In this document: positions 9,870-19,805 of the stretch, piece by piece | Layout of the letters: every line of letters starts with the position of its first letter | How positions within the stretch are numbered: position 1 is the stretch's first letter | Source of the DNA: Lyngbya sp. HA4199-MV5 | GTDB lineage: Bacteria; Cyanobacteriota; Cyanobacteriia; Leptolyngbyales; Leptolyngbyaceae | Assembly: GCA_019359375.1 (NCBI GenBank) | Contig: JAHHHL010000029.1 | Location: 1-64,000 of the forward strand | Length of the DNA stretch: 64,000 bases | Direction of reading: 5' to 3' | Notes under the pieces: model-generated | Database searches by the model: none | The model's input: only the letters and a program-made list of their open reading frames with translations | What the model was told of the DNA's origin: nothing | Position numbers and translations under genes: made by a program

Positions 9870-11405
9870 TTAGCCTTTCATCTTCTCTTTCCCCGCCATC
9901 ATGAGTCCAATTTCGCTCACTACCACGTCTTCGATGGCGATCGGCTCTGATAATTGCCCTTTGTAAAGTACGCAGAGGCGATCGGAGAGGGTGAGCAGTT
10001 CGTCCAAATCTTCCGAAATCAGCAGGATTCCGGCTCCGTTGGCGCGGGCATCCAGCAGGCGTTGATGAACGTAGGTGACGGCACCGAGGTCGAGTCCGCG
10101 TGTGGGTTGGCTTGCCAGAATGAGCTTGGGTTGACGCGAGAGTTCGCGGCTGAGGATCAGCTTTTGCATGTTGCCGCCAGAGAGGAGGCGCACCGTTGCA
10201 TTGGGCGATGGGCACCGCACATCAAAGGCAGCAATCAGGTTAGCGGCATGGCGACTGGCAGCATCTCGTTTAAGCAATCCTACGTGAGAAAATTCTGCCT
10301 CCTGGTGCGTTTCCAGAATCAAATTCTCCCAAATATTCATATCTGCCACCAGTCCGGTGGTGTGACGGTCTTCCGGGATACGCGCCACACCAGCTTGCAC
10401 CATTGCAGCAGGGGAAAACTGATGTAGCGCTTGCCCATAGAGCCACACGGTTCCCTGGGTAGGTGTTAGCAGTCCACTCAGCAAATCAAACAAGGCAGCT
10501 TGCCCATTGCCCGAAACGCCTGCGATGCCGACAATCTCCTGCTGACGCACCAGTAGATTAATTGCGTCGAGCACGGCAAGGTTACCTGTCTTTAGCGTCA
10601 CGTTGTCTAATTGCAGGACTGGCTCACCGGGCATTAGCGGCTGACGGATGGTTTTAGGTAATGGTCTGCCAACCATGTGTTCTGCCAGTTGAGTCGGGGT
10701 GGTGTCGGCAGTGGTGACATCGGCGACGACTTTGCCAGCACGAAGGACGATAACCCGATCGCTCACGGTCATCACTTCCTGCAACTTGTGAGAAATGAAG
10801 ACGATCGAGAGTCCCGCTTCCGTCAACTGGCGCAAGGTGGCAAACAGCGATTCGGCTTCGGGTGGTGTGAGCACGGCTGTAGGCTCATCGAGAATCAAAA
10901 TCTTGACCTCCCGATAGAGCGCTTTGAGAATCTCGACGCGCTGACGTTCACCCACGGATAAGGTGCCAATTTTGGCATCGGGATTCACCGCTAAGCCAAA
11001 GCGTTCTGATAAATGTGCTAAGCGTTGGCGTGCTGATCGCGCATCATGCCACAGTCGCCACAAAGGTTCTGTGCCCAGCGTAATATTATCCAGCACAAAA
11101 AGATTGTCTGCCAGCGTAAAGTGCTGATGCACCATGCCCACACCTGCCTCGATCGCGGCTCTAGGGGAACTCGTTTTGAGCGGTTTGCCAAAGACGGCGA
11201 TCGTTCCCTCATCAGCCACGTAATGACCAAACAGGATATTCATCAGCGTGGTTTTGCCTGCGCCATTTTCACCCAACAGTGCCAGCACTTCACCGCGATG
11301 GAGTTCTAAACTGACAGCATCATTTGCCAGCAGGCTTCCAAACCGCTTGCTGATGTTGGTGAGTTGAAGCACCACTTCTGCTTCTGGTTGTAACAGTTGA
11401 CTCAC
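9870..11405 (-). CDS. ABC transporter ATP-binding protein with two ABC domains (YufO-like)
   Basis: 511 aa; Walker A GENGAGKTT, signature SVGERQRVEILKAL, second half LLSGGNMQKLILSREL. GTG start at 11403-11405. Confidence 0.9.
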   Translation of the reverse strand: MSQLLQPEAEVVLQLTNISKRFGSLLANDAVSLELHRGEVLALLGENGAGKTTLMNILFGHYVADEGTIAVFGKPLKTSSPRAAIEAGVGMVHQHFTLADNLFVLDNITLGTEPLWRLWHDARSARQRLAHLSERFGLAVNPDAKIGTLSVGERQRVEILKALYREVKILILDEPTAVLTPPEAESLFATLRQLTEAGLSIVFISHKLQEVMTVSDRVIVLRAGKVVADVTTADTTPTQLAEHMVGRPLPKTIRQPLMPGEPVLQLDNVTLKTGNLAVLDAINLLVRQQEIVGIAGVSGNGQAALFDLLSGLLTPTQGTVWLYGQALHQFSPAAMVQAGVARIPEDRHTTGLVADMNIWENLILETHQEAEFSHVGLLKRDAASRHAANLIAAFDVRCPSPNATVRLLSGGNMQKLILSRELSRQPKLILASQPTRGLDLGAVTYVHQRLLDARANGAGILLISEDLDELLTLSDRLCVLYKGQLSEPIAIEDVVVSEIGLMMAGKEKMKG

Positions 11406-11520
11406 GAATTTTGCAGCCTCTTGTCGGCTTTTGGTTGTAACAGTTGACTCACGAATTTTGCAGCCTCTTGTCGGCTTTTGGTTGTAACAGTTGGCTCACG
11501 AATCTTGCAGCCTCTTGCTG
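11386..11520. repeat. 47-bp tandem repeat (about 2.9 copies) across the junction of two genes
   Basis: ggttgtaacagttgactcacgaattttgcagcctcttgtcggctttt starts at 11386, 11433 and 11480. Confidence 0.92.
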
Positions 11521-12024
11521 GACGATCGCCTCGAAATTTTCCAGCGTTGCAGATGGGTAACTGTAGGGATATTCGCCTGCGTAAAGACTATCCAGGGCAT
11601 CGTCAAGTGTAAGCCAGATTGCATAATTGGGATCATAATCGGTATTCAGCCAGATTTGATATAAGGCTCGTACAACCGCTCGAAGTGAGGTGAACTGACC
11701 ATCAATAATTTGCTGTGCCATTTCACAGGCATACGCCCGAACAGCCGCTTTTGGCTCTGGTTCCTCTATCTCTAATTCTTTGATCGCATGAATGAAATAC
11801 GTCTCTATATCAAAAACGCTGCTGCGTCGATCGAGTCCAGCCAAAATTCGCAGGTTGGGCGAGTCGTAACCCTGCACGAGCAGTTCAATTGCCCAATCAA
11901 TGTAGTCATCCGCAAAGACCTGATGCAGTGCTCGCTTCCCGAAAATGGCGTTGGTTGAATTACTCATCACGTTTGCAAGCTTAACGATACTAATCACCCG
12001 CCACAGACAATCTTTCAGACTCAA
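11449..12024 (-). CDS. hypothetical protein (191 aa)
   Basis: ORF between BMP importer genes; C-terminus SQLLQPKADKRLQNS is encoded by the 47-bp repeat. Confidence 0.6.
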   Translation of the reverse strand: MSLKDCLWRVISIVKLANVMSNSTNAIFGKRALHQVFADDYIDWAIELLVQGYDSPNLRILAGLDRRSSVFDIETYFIHAIKELEIEEPEPKAAVRAYACEMAQQIIDGQFTSLRAVVRALYQIWLNTDYDPNYAIWLTLDDALDSLYAGEYPYSYPSATLENFEAIVQQEAARFVSQLLQPKADKRLQNS

Positions 12025-12108
12025 CGTAGAACTTTATAAGGTCGGTGTGGAACGGGATTGTTAGGCGGCGTTTTCCACAGACTTCAACAGCAAGTCTTTT
12101 GTGGCTTT

Positions 12109-12462
12109 TCAAAAGGGAACCGTCATGATTTGGTTAATCCATTCTTCAGCCGTAGATGCCTCCCACACCAGGATGATTGCATCGATCGCTTCACCAATGG
12201 GAAGATTCTGCGAAAGAATTAGAACACCAGAACTTGTTTGCAAGACGATGAATTGACCAAACTCTGTCGGCATGGTTTTGCGATCATGCGTAACCAGCAA
12301 CCTGCCGCTTCGTGCTGCAATTGCCAAAACGTCTGGATCTTTGATTCCCTCAAGTTCTGCTTCACTGGCTGAGCGAAAATCTAGCGTTGGTTGTCTGCGG
12401 AGTGTACCCGTCACAATTGACTGCTTGAGATCAGCATCAGCTTGAAATCGAATTGCTGTCAT
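12109..12462 (-). CDS. DUF5615 family PIN-like protein (putative toxin)
   Basis: Likely start MTAIRFQADADLKQSIVTGTLRRQP; DPDVLAIAARSGRLLVTHDRKTMP. Confidence 0.75.
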   Translation of the reverse strand: MTAIRFQADADLKQSIVTGTLRRQPTLDFRSASEAELEGIKDPDVLAIAARSGRLLVTHDRKTMPTEFGQFIVLQTSSGVLILSQNLPIGEAIDAIILVWEASTAEEWINQIMTVPF

Positions 12463-12473
12463 GCTGTACTCTA

Positions 12474-12908
12474 CTACTGGGTTTGGGCTACCTTCAATTT
12501 TTGGTACAGCAAAGGACTTTTTTCCCTGCAAGACTCTTGTAGTCGTCGAAACTCGGCTTCGCCCTCTTCCAAATACGCATCCACAAGCTCTCGATTGGCA
12601 AGATAGAACGTGATTGCACCGTAAACTTGTTCCAGTGACAGTAGCGGAAAATTCCGAGCAATGCTTTCAGGCGACTCTCCATTCAAAAAAGAATAAACAA
12701 CTGAATCGAGAGAAATGCGTGTTTCTTCGATCCAATATCCCTTATCTCGCTGCTCAATATACTGCTTTGTTGGGATGGGTGCTAACGACATAGAGTTAAT
12801 CATCGCTACTGAATTAATGGTAGACGATCGCTCAATCAACTTGATGCTGATGTTAGAGGGTAAATCCTTTCTTTCACGCAGACAAACATCAGGGTTAGGT
12901 GTGAGCAA
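12474..12908 (-). CDS. DUF433 domain protein (putative antitoxin)
   Basis: GYWIEETRISLDSVVYSFLNGESPESIARNFPLLSLEQVYGAITFYLANRELVDAYL; start probably internal (MINSMSLAPIPTKQY). Confidence 0.75.
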   Translation of the reverse strand: MLTPNPDVCLRERKDLPSNISIKLIERSSTINSVAMINSMSLAPIPTKQYIEQRDKGYWIEETRISLDSVVYSFLNGESPESIARNFPLLSLEQVYGAITFYLANRELVDAYLEEGEAEFRRLQESCREKSPLLYQKLKVAQTQ

Positions 12909-13090
12909 TAGTTCACCATGCGCAAGATTATAAGCAACCGATCAATTGCTTTATACGTCAAGCATATTAATCCATTCGCTTAGACTCAAGGTTCAAGGAT
13001 GAGGGTAAGACGTTTTATCCTACCCTATGCCTTCAGCAGGCTTCGCCAACGGGAAGCAAGCTACATCCTTCATCCCTTATCCTTTCTACC

Positions 13091-14143
13091 TTACGCGGTT
13101 GCTTTCGGTTGCGTGTCGTCAATTTTGACGGTAAATTTGCCTGCTTTGATATCGTCCTGTTTGGCAGTCACTTTTTGCTTCAGGTCAGCGGGAATTTTAC
13201 TGTCAAAGGTGCCCAAGGGCGAAAGGCTGCTGCCGTTGTGTTTCATGTAGCTGTACTCGCCGTAATCTTCCGCTTTGAAGGTGCCATCTTTAACGGCTTT
13301 GATGGCGCGATCGATGGTCGGTTCCATGTGCCACAATGCGCTGGCAACAACCGTATTGGGATAATCTTTTTGGGTGTCAATGACGTTGCCGATCGCCAGC
13401 ACTTTCTTTTCTTTCGCCGCATCCGACACGCCAAAGCGCTCGGCGTACATCACATCTGCGCCTTTGCCAATTTGAGCAAAGGCGGCTTCTTTTGCCTTCG
13501 GTGGGTCAAACCAGCTACCAATAAACGTGACCAGGAACTTCACATCTGGCTGGGTCTCTTTTGCGCCTGCCATAAACGCGTGCATCAGACGGTTGACCTC
13601 TGGAATGGGGTAGCCGCCGACCATCCCAATCACTTTGGATTTGGTCATACCACCCGCCAGCATTCCCGTGAGATAGGACGGTTCGTGGATGTAGTTGTCA
13701 AAAACGGAAAAATTTTCACCATCGGGCTTGCCGCTTGACCCCATCAAAAACGCTACTTTGGGGTACTCTTTGGCGACCGATCGACACGCCTTCTCTACCG
13801 CAAACGCTTCACCGACGATCAGTTGATTGCCGCCTTCTGCGTATTGCCGCAGCACCCGCTCATAGTCAGTATTGGTTGTGTTTTCAGAATACACATACTC
13901 GATCTCACCTCGCTCTTTAGCCGCAGTCAGCGCTTTGTGTATACGGCTTACCCATTGTTGCTCGATCGGCACCGTGTACACACTCGCCACCTTGATTTTG
14001 CCTGCGGGCGAAGCTGGCGACCCTTGCACGCTGGGAGAGCCTTCTGGTGCAGGTGATGAGGCACAGGCTTTGAGCAAAAGGCTAGAGCCAAACGCAGCGG
14101 AGCCGTAAACCAGGAACTTCCGTCGATTAAAGGTGTCTGTCAT
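13091..14143 (-). CDS. BMP family ABC transporter substrate-binding lipoprotein (third copy)
   Basis: MTDTFNRRKFLVYGSAAFGSSLLLKAC; GKIKVASVYTVPIEQQWVSRIHKAL. Confidence 0.88.
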   Translation of the reverse strand: MTDTFNRRKFLVYGSAAFGSSLLLKACASSPAPEGSPSVQGSPASPAGKIKVASVYTVPIEQQWVSRIHKALTAAKERGEIEYVYSENTTNTDYERVLRQYAEGGNQLIVGEAFAVEKACRSVAKEYPKVAFLMGSSGKPDGENFSVFDNYIHEPSYLTGMLAGGMTKSKVIGMVGGYPIPEVNRLMHAFMAGAKETQPDVKFLVTFIGSWFDPPKAKEAAFAQIGKGADVMYAERFGVSDAAKEKKVLAIGNVIDTQKDYPNTVVASALWHMEPTIDRAIKAVKDGTFKAEDYGEYSYMKHNGSSLSPLGTFDSKIPADLKQKVTAKQDDIKAGKFTVKIDDTQPKATA

Positions 14144-14252
14144 TCGTTTTCATGCCCAAATGTAGCAGCCAGGGAATAAATTGTCCTTGACTCGTATTAC
14201 TAAACCACATGTTGGCGCATGGATGGTATAGGACGTTACATGTAAGGGGCAT

Positions 14253-15626
14253 TTAATTTGGTACGGCAGCAGATTGATGGCTAACGGCTGGTCGTCGATC
14301 GCCCGATTGCACGGCACTCTCATCTCGTTTGATGGGAATTTTGACCCGAAAGGTAGTTCCCTGTTCAACCACAGAGACGCACTCTAATTGCCCACCGTGC
14401 TTTTCGACAATAATTTGATGGCTGATTGATAAACCTAACCCCGTGCCTTTACCCACCGCTTTCGTGGTGAAGAAGGGGTTGAAAACGCGCGCTCTTACCG
14501 CTTCTGGCATACCCGATCCGTTATCAGAAATCTCAATCAGCACCCAATTTTGCTCAAGCTGCTCTGTCCGAATTTGAATGGTCGGTACCAGTTGAGCCGC
14601 ACGATCGCCTCCAGACGGTTGACAAAATTTAGGTGCCGCTTCTAAGGCATCAATGGCATTACTGAGCAGGTTCATAAACACCTGGTTGAGTTGTCCAGCG
14701 TAACACTCAACTGGAGGCAACTGGGCGTAGGCTTTCTGTAGCTGAATGCCCAATCGATCGGCTTTGGCTTTCAAGTGGCTTTGCAAAATCATGAGCGTGC
14801 TATCGATGCCCTCATGGAGGTTAACGGGTTTCATCGCCGCTTCATCCAACCGGGCAAAATTACGGAGCGAAAGCACCAACTGACGAATGCGATCGGTGCC
14901 CACTCTCATCGACGACAGCATTTTCGGTAGGTCTTCATGCAAAAATTCCAGATCATTCTGCTCAATGGCGGCTTGTACGGCAACGGTTGGCTGTGGATAG
15001 GAGTGCTGGTAAACGTTTAAGACTTCTAACAAAGATTCCACGTAGCCGCTGGTGTGAAGCAGATTGCCATGAATGAAGTTGACAGGGTTATTAATTTCAT
15101 GGGCAACCCCGGCAACTAGCTGCCCTAAGCTAGACATTTTTTCGGTTTGCACAAGCTGAATTTGGGCTTCCTGAAGCTTGCTAAGGGTCTTTTCTAAGGC
15201 TTGATTGGCGGCTTCTAGCTGAGCCGGACTGGGCAATGCCAGCACTTTAGGCACCAGTGGAATCAGCTCTACAGCCGTGACCACTGAGATGAAAGCGGTG
15301 AATGCTTTGATCGTTCCAGCCAGCCAATACGTTGGGTGCCAGAGCGTCCAGATATCCATTAAATGCCCAATGCCGCACGCAATGATGAAAAGCCCAAACA
15401 TCCAAAAAATCCAGTTAAAGGGAATGTCTTTACGTTTGGACACAAAGTAAACAAGCGTGAGGGGAATGGAGAAATAGGCAAGCGCGATCGCGCCATCGGA
15501 AATGATATGTAACCAAACCAGGGTTGGTTGCCAAAGGTAACAATGCCCGTGAGCGATAAATCCTTGTGGATTCAAAAAAGATTCTAATCGTTCCAACATG
15601 GAAATCCTCTGAAAACGGTTCGACAA
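14253..15626 (-). CDS. sensor histidine kinase with ethylene-receptor-like N-terminal transmembrane domain
   Basis: N-term HIISDGAIALAYFSIPLTLVYFVSKRKDIPFNWIFWMFGLFIIACGIGHLMDIWTLW resembles ETR1 TM1-3 with Asp, Cys and His; then MSSLGQLVAGVAHEINNPVNFI (H box) and GNGSGMP/GTGLGLSI ATPase motifs. Confidence 0.85.
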   Translation of the reverse strand: MSNRFQRISMLERLESFLNPQGFIAHGHCYLWQPTLVWLHIISDGAIALAYFSIPLTLVYFVSKRKDIPFNWIFWMFGLFIIACGIGHLMDIWTLWHPTYWLAGTIKAFTAFISVVTAVELIPLVPKVLALPSPAQLEAANQALEKTLSKLQEAQIQLVQTEKMSSLGQLVAGVAHEINNPVNFIHGNLLHTSGYVESLLEVLNVYQHSYPQPTVAVQAAIEQNDLEFLHEDLPKMLSSMRVGTDRIRQLVLSLRNFARLDEAAMKPVNLHEGIDSTLMILQSHLKAKADRLGIQLQKAYAQLPPVECYAGQLNQVFMNLLSNAIDALEAAPKFCQPSGGDRAAQLVPTIQIRTEQLEQNWVLIEISDNGSGMPEAVRARVFNPFFTTKAVGKGTGLGLSISHQIIVEKHGGQLECVSVVEQGTTFRVKIPIKRDESAVQSGDRRPAVSHQSAAVPN

Positions 15627-15811
15627 ACATCACCTGAGAACGCTCAACCGAAGATGTGTAGACGGTCAGGTCTTCAGTAGAGTGCCCTGTTTCACCAGAG
15701 GAGGCGCACGTTGAATGCATGGGAATGTGTGGAGCTGACTTCTCTACCTTAAGGTGTCTTCCTGGAAGGCTTACAATACCTGTAGGATTGGCGTGTTCAG
15801 AGGTACCCCTG

Positions 15812-16546
15812 ATGCATCCCCCCCAAGAGAGTAAGAGACCGGAAGACAGTAGAAAACACAGAGCGCGGCGAAATTTTTTAGGACAGGCGTTGACTGCCGC
15901 TGGAACGGCGATCGCGGCTCCCTCACTGCTCAACCAGACCACTGCCGCCCAGACTAGCAGCCCTGCTCCTGGAAAAGGCGAAATGTCTGTAACCCTCAAC
16001 ATTAACGGCAAGCCCCAAACGTTGGCGATCGAGCCACGCGTCACCCTCCTAGATGCCCTGCGCGAACGCCTGGGACTGACGGGCAGCAAAAAAGGCTGCG
16101 ACCACGGACAATGCGGAGCCTGCACGGTTCTAGTGGATGGGGAACGGGTTTACTCCTGTCTGTCTCTAGCAGTGATGCAGGAAGGTAAGCAGATTGTCAC
16201 CATTGAAGGACTGGCAAAAGGAGATACGCTGCATCCCGTTCAAGCCGCCTTTATTGAAAACGATGGGTTTCAGTGCGGCTACTGCACTCCTGGACAAATT
16301 TGTGCCTCTGTTGCGCTCCTGGATGAGGTGAAGCGGGGCTGTGCTAGTGCGATGACGGCAGACCTGACCAACCCTCCCCCCTTGGCAAAGCTTTCGGAAG
16401 CCGAAATTAAAGAACGCCTGAGCGGTAATCTCTGTCGCTGTAGCGCTTACAACGGCATCGTCGCAGCCGTGCAGCAAGCAACCGGGCAAACGCCGCCATC
16501 TCCTGCCGCAGCGATGTTGGTGCAGGAAGCAGGAGTTTCAGCATGA
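15812..16546 (+). CDS. paoA: Tat-exported 2Fe-2S subunit of molybdenum hydroxylase (PaoA-like)
   Basis: RRNFLGQALTAAGTAIAA Tat signal; GSKKGCDHGQCGACTVLVDG and QCGYCTPGQ...GNLCRCSAYNGI 2Fe-2S motifs. ORF extends upstream to 15719 but ATG at 15812 is preferred. Confidence 0.88.
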   Translation: MHPPQESKRPEDSRKHRARRNFLGQALTAAGTAIAAPSLLNQTTAAQTSSPAPGKGEMSVTLNINGKPQTLAIEPRVTLLDALRERLGLTGSKKGCDHGQCGACTVLVDGERVYSCLSLAVMQEGKQIVTIEGLAKGDTLHPVQAAFIENDGFQCGYCTPGQICASVALLDEVKRGCASAMTADLTNPPPLAKLSEAEIKERLSGNLCRCSAYNGIVAAVQQATGQTPPSPAAAMLVQEAGVSA

Positions 16547-17532
16547 AAAACTTTTCCTATGTTCGCGCTACGTCGGTGAAGGAGGCAGTGCAGCAGGCAT
16601 CGACCCCTCAATCGATGTTTATTGCGGGCGGCACGAATCTGGTCGATCGCATGAAGGTCTTTTTAGACGAGCCTTCCCAACTGATCGACATTTCTCGTCT
16701 GGACATGACCCGCATTGAGCAGACAAAAGATGGTTTACGCCTGGGTGCATTGGTAAGCAACACCGCCGTTGCCGATCATCCCGAAGTCCGGCGCAACTAC
16801 CCCATGCTGGCGCGTGCCATTCTGCTGGGAGCGTCTCAGCAAATTCGCAATGTGGCAACGACGGGCGGCAATCTGCTGCAACGCACCCGCTGTCCCTACT
16901 ATTACGACACCGCGTTTGACTGCAACAAGCGGGAACCCGGCTCAGGCTGTGCGGCGATCACTGGCATTAACCGCATCCATGCCCTGTTTGGAGCCAGCGA
17001 TCAGTGTGTAGCTGTGCATCCTTCTGATATGTGTGTCCCCCTGGCAGCACTGGATGTGATCGTCGAGGTCGAAAGTGCCAAAGGCAAACGCCAGATTTCC
17101 TTTACCGACTTCCATCGGCTACCGGGCAACACCCCACAGCGCGACACCAATCTAGAACCGGGAGAACTCATCACGGCAGTGATCTTACCTCCCGCTCCGT
17201 TTGCCAAGTCCAGCGTCTATCTGAAGCTGCGCGATCGTGCCTCCTATGCCTTTGCGCTGGTTTCGGTGGCAGCAGCCGTGGAGCTTGCCGATAACCGCAT
17301 CAAAACCGCACGGCTGGCAATGGGCGGCATGGCGCATAAACCCTGGCGCTATACAGAGGCAGAAAAATTTCTCATTGGCAAAGCGGCAAATACCGAAACC
17401 TTTCAGCAGGCAGCAGACATCGCCCTGCAAGGAGCCAAGCCACTCGAACACAACGGCTTCAAAGTTGAATTAGCCAAACGGGCGATCAGACGCGCCCTCG
17501 CAGTTTCTGCCAAAGGAGGAGGGATCGCATGA
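16543..17532 (+). CDS. paoB: FAD-binding subunit of molybdenum hydroxylase (PaoB-like)
   Basis: FIAGGTNLVDRMK; QQIRNVATTGGNLLQRTRCPYYYDTAFDCNKREPGSGCAAI with extra Cys cluster as in PaoB; 4-nt overlaps with neighbours. Confidence 0.87.
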   Translation: MKNFSYVRATSVKEAVQQASTPQSMFIAGGTNLVDRMKVFLDEPSQLIDISRLDMTRIEQTKDGLRLGALVSNTAVADHPEVRRNYPMLARAILLGASQQIRNVATTGGNLLQRTRCPYYYDTAFDCNKREPGSGCAAITGINRIHALFGASDQCVAVHPSDMCVPLAALDVIVEVESAKGKRQISFTDFHRLPGNTPQRDTNLEPGELITAVILPPAPFAKSSVYLKLRDRASYAFALVSVAAAVELADNRIKTARLAMGGMAHKPWRYTEAEKFLIGKAANTETFQQAADIALQGAKPLEHNGFKVELAKRAIRRALAVSAKGGGIA

Positions 17533-19643
17533 ACAAAGTGATTGGTACAGCGGTCAACCGCAAAGATGGCTACGCAAAAGTTACAGGCACGGCGACGTAT
17601 TCGGCAGAGCACGACGTTCCGGGGCTGGTGCATGGCTACGTGGTCACTTCTACGATCGCCAAGGGTCGCATCAAGGCGATCGACACCCGCAAGGCAGAAA
17701 AGGCTCCTGGCGTGATTGCCGTTTTCACGCCCAAAAATGCGCCCAAGGTGTTCAAGCCCAGCAACGACTTTATGAAGTCGAAAATCTACGAAGCCCGGTT
17801 GCCGCTGTCCGATGACCAGATTCATTACGCAGGGCAAATTATTGGCTTGGTGGTGGCAGACACCTTTGAGCGGGCACGATACGGCGCGCATCTGGTGAAG
17901 GTTCAGTACGATACCCAGAAGCCCACGATCGAAGCGAAAAAAGCTGTCTTTAAAGAAGCGCCGCCTCAAATGGGTGAGGAATTTAAGTTTACCAAAGGGA
18001 ATGTTGCCGCAGGCATAGCAAGTGCCGCCACGAAGATTGAGGCAACCTACACCACTTCGACCGAGCTACACGCGCCGATGGAACCTCACGCCACGATCGC
18101 TCACTGGCAGGGATCAGACGCTCTCACAATCTACGAGCCGTCTCAGTGGGTGGCGTTAACCCAGCGCACCTATGCGGAACTGTTTGGGCTACCGTCAGAA
18201 AAGGTTCGCATCGTGATTCCCTACCTGGGTGGCGCGTTTGGCTGTAAAGCCTTCCCCTGGCCCCACGCGGTTTTGACCGCCGCTGCTGCTCGTCAGATCA
18301 AGCGCCCACTCAAAGTTGTAATGAGCCGCCGACAGATGACAGCGAACACGGGGCATCGCTCTGAGACCGAACAAACCCTTCGTCTGGCAGCAGCAGCGGA
18401 TGGCACCCTGAGCGCGATCGCCCACGAGGTAAAGTCCACTACCTCTCCGGTGGATGTGTTCACAGAGCCTTGTACCTCGGTCACACCAGCCATGTACACC
18501 GCCCCCAACCTGCTGCTCAATCAAGAGTTGGCAGTGGTTAACACTGGTACACCGACGTTTATGCGGGGTCCTGGCGAAAGTCCAGGTATGTGGGCGCTAG
18601 AGTCGGCAATGGATGAACTCGCCTGGGCGTTGAAGTTAGACCCGGTGGCACTCCGGCTGAAAAACGAAGCAAAAGAGCATCAGCGCAAGGGACTTCCCTT
18701 CTCTGCCAAACATTTTGCCGATTGCCTCAAGGTTGGAGCAGAGCGATTTGGCTGGAACGATCGACCCCAGCCACGATCGCTGACCCGCGACGGTAAACTT
18801 GTGGGCTGGGGCATGGCGGCAGCTACCTTCCCTGGTGCTCGTGGCGCAACCTCTGCGAAGGTGCGTCTGCTGCCCGATGGCACGGTGCATGTTCTCACCT
18901 CTGGCAACGATATGGGGACGGGATCGTACACGGTCGTGGCGATCGCCGCCGCCGATACGTTGGGGATTCCCGTTGAAAAGGTGCGGGTGGAGATGGGTGA
19001 CTCCCAGTTGCCCGATGGCGGACTGGCAGGGGGATCTCAGATGACGGCATCTCTTGTCCCCACTGTGGTAAAAGCGTGCCAGGAGATCCTCAAAAGCGCC
19101 AACTGCACCAGCGGCACCGAAGCTTGTGCAGCGCTTCAGAAGACTGGACGGGCGGCGATCGAAGCCTCTGCGTCCTCCGCCCCCGGTGATGAAACCAAAA
19201 AATGGGCGTTCCAATCCTGGGGTGCTCACTTCTGCGAGGTTACGGTCGATGAAGCCATTGGACGGCTGCGTGTCACCCGTTGGGTGTCGGTGATGGATGT
19301 TGGGCGCGTGATCAACACCAAAGCTGCTGCCAGTCAGGTGCGCGGTGGGGTGATTATGGGGCTTGGGCAGGCGCTGATGGAAGAGTGCCATTTTGATCCA
19401 AACACGGGCTATCCGGTCGTCTATGATCTGGCAACCTACCACTTCCCTGCCCATGCAGATATTCCCCGCATTGAGGTCGCTTTTGTCGGCGAACCGGATC
19501 TGAACTTTAATCCGGCAGGTGCGCGTGGTGTCGGTGAAATTTGTACGACGGGGGTTTCAGCCGCTGTTGCCAACGCGGTCTACCACGCCACAGGTAAGCG
19601 CCTCCGCAGTTTGCCCCTCATCCCCGACAAGTTGATTGCTTGA
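17529..19643 (+). CDS. paoC: molybdopterin-binding catalytic subunit of molybdenum hydroxylase (PaoC-like)
   Basis: 704 aa; MEPHATIAHWQGSDALTIYEPSQW, YLGGAFGCKAFPWPHAVLTAAAAR, MRGPGESPGMWALESAMDELA, GARGVGEICTTG. Confidence 0.88.
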   Translation: MNKVIGTAVNRKDGYAKVTGTATYSAEHDVPGLVHGYVVTSTIAKGRIKAIDTRKAEKAPGVIAVFTPKNAPKVFKPSNDFMKSKIYEARLPLSDDQIHYAGQIIGLVVADTFERARYGAHLVKVQYDTQKPTIEAKKAVFKEAPPQMGEEFKFTKGNVAAGIASAATKIEATYTTSTELHAPMEPHATIAHWQGSDALTIYEPSQWVALTQRTYAELFGLPSEKVRIVIPYLGGAFGCKAFPWPHAVLTAAAARQIKRPLKVVMSRRQMTANTGHRSETEQTLRLAAAADGTLSAIAHEVKSTTSPVDVFTEPCTSVTPAMYTAPNLLLNQELAVVNTGTPTFMRGPGESPGMWALESAMDELAWALKLDPVALRLKNEAKEHQRKGLPFSAKHFADCLKVGAERFGWNDRPQPRSLTRDGKLVGWGMAAATFPGARGATSAKVRLLPDGTVHVLTSGNDMGTGSYTVVAIAAADTLGIPVEKVRVEMGDSQLPDGGLAGGSQMTASLVPTVVKACQEILKSANCTSGTEACAALQKTGRAAIEASASSAPGDETKKWAFQSWGAHFCEVTVDEAIGRLRVTRWVSVMDVGRVINTKAAASQVRGGVIMGLGQALMEECHFDPNTGYPVVYDLATYHFPAHADIPRIEVAFVGEPDLNFNPAGARGVGEICTTGVSAAVANAVYHATGKRLRSLPLIPDKLIA

Positions 19644-19680
19644 AGCAGGCTTTTTCAAAGCACCCTCCAAGCCTGCTTTA
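19643..19680 (+). terminator. candidate intrinsic terminator after paoC
   Basis: AAGCAGGCTTTTT...AAGCCTGCTTTA inverted repeat directly after the stop codon. Confidence 0.55.
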
Positions 19681-19805
19681 GCATTGGATCGTAGATTTAT
19701 TGATCGAGTGTAAATTAGGCAGAAGGCAGAGGGCAGAAGGAAAGACAAGTAACAACCTTCTCCCTCCTGCTCTCCGCCTTTGTAGATTCTCAAGGACGAT
19801 AATCG

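Noticed and set aside
13109-13738. 209-aa plus-strand ORF opposite the third BMP SBP gene
   Set aside because: Antisense to a clear SBP gene; no recognisable family.
15430-16125. 231-aa minus-strand ORF overlapping paoA and the kinase start
   Set aside because: Lies antisense to well-supported genes; its sequence resembles no known protein.
18636-19454. 272-aa minus-strand ORF inside paoC
   Set aside because: Antisense shadow of a GC-rich coding region; His/Arg-rich composition typical of spurious frames.
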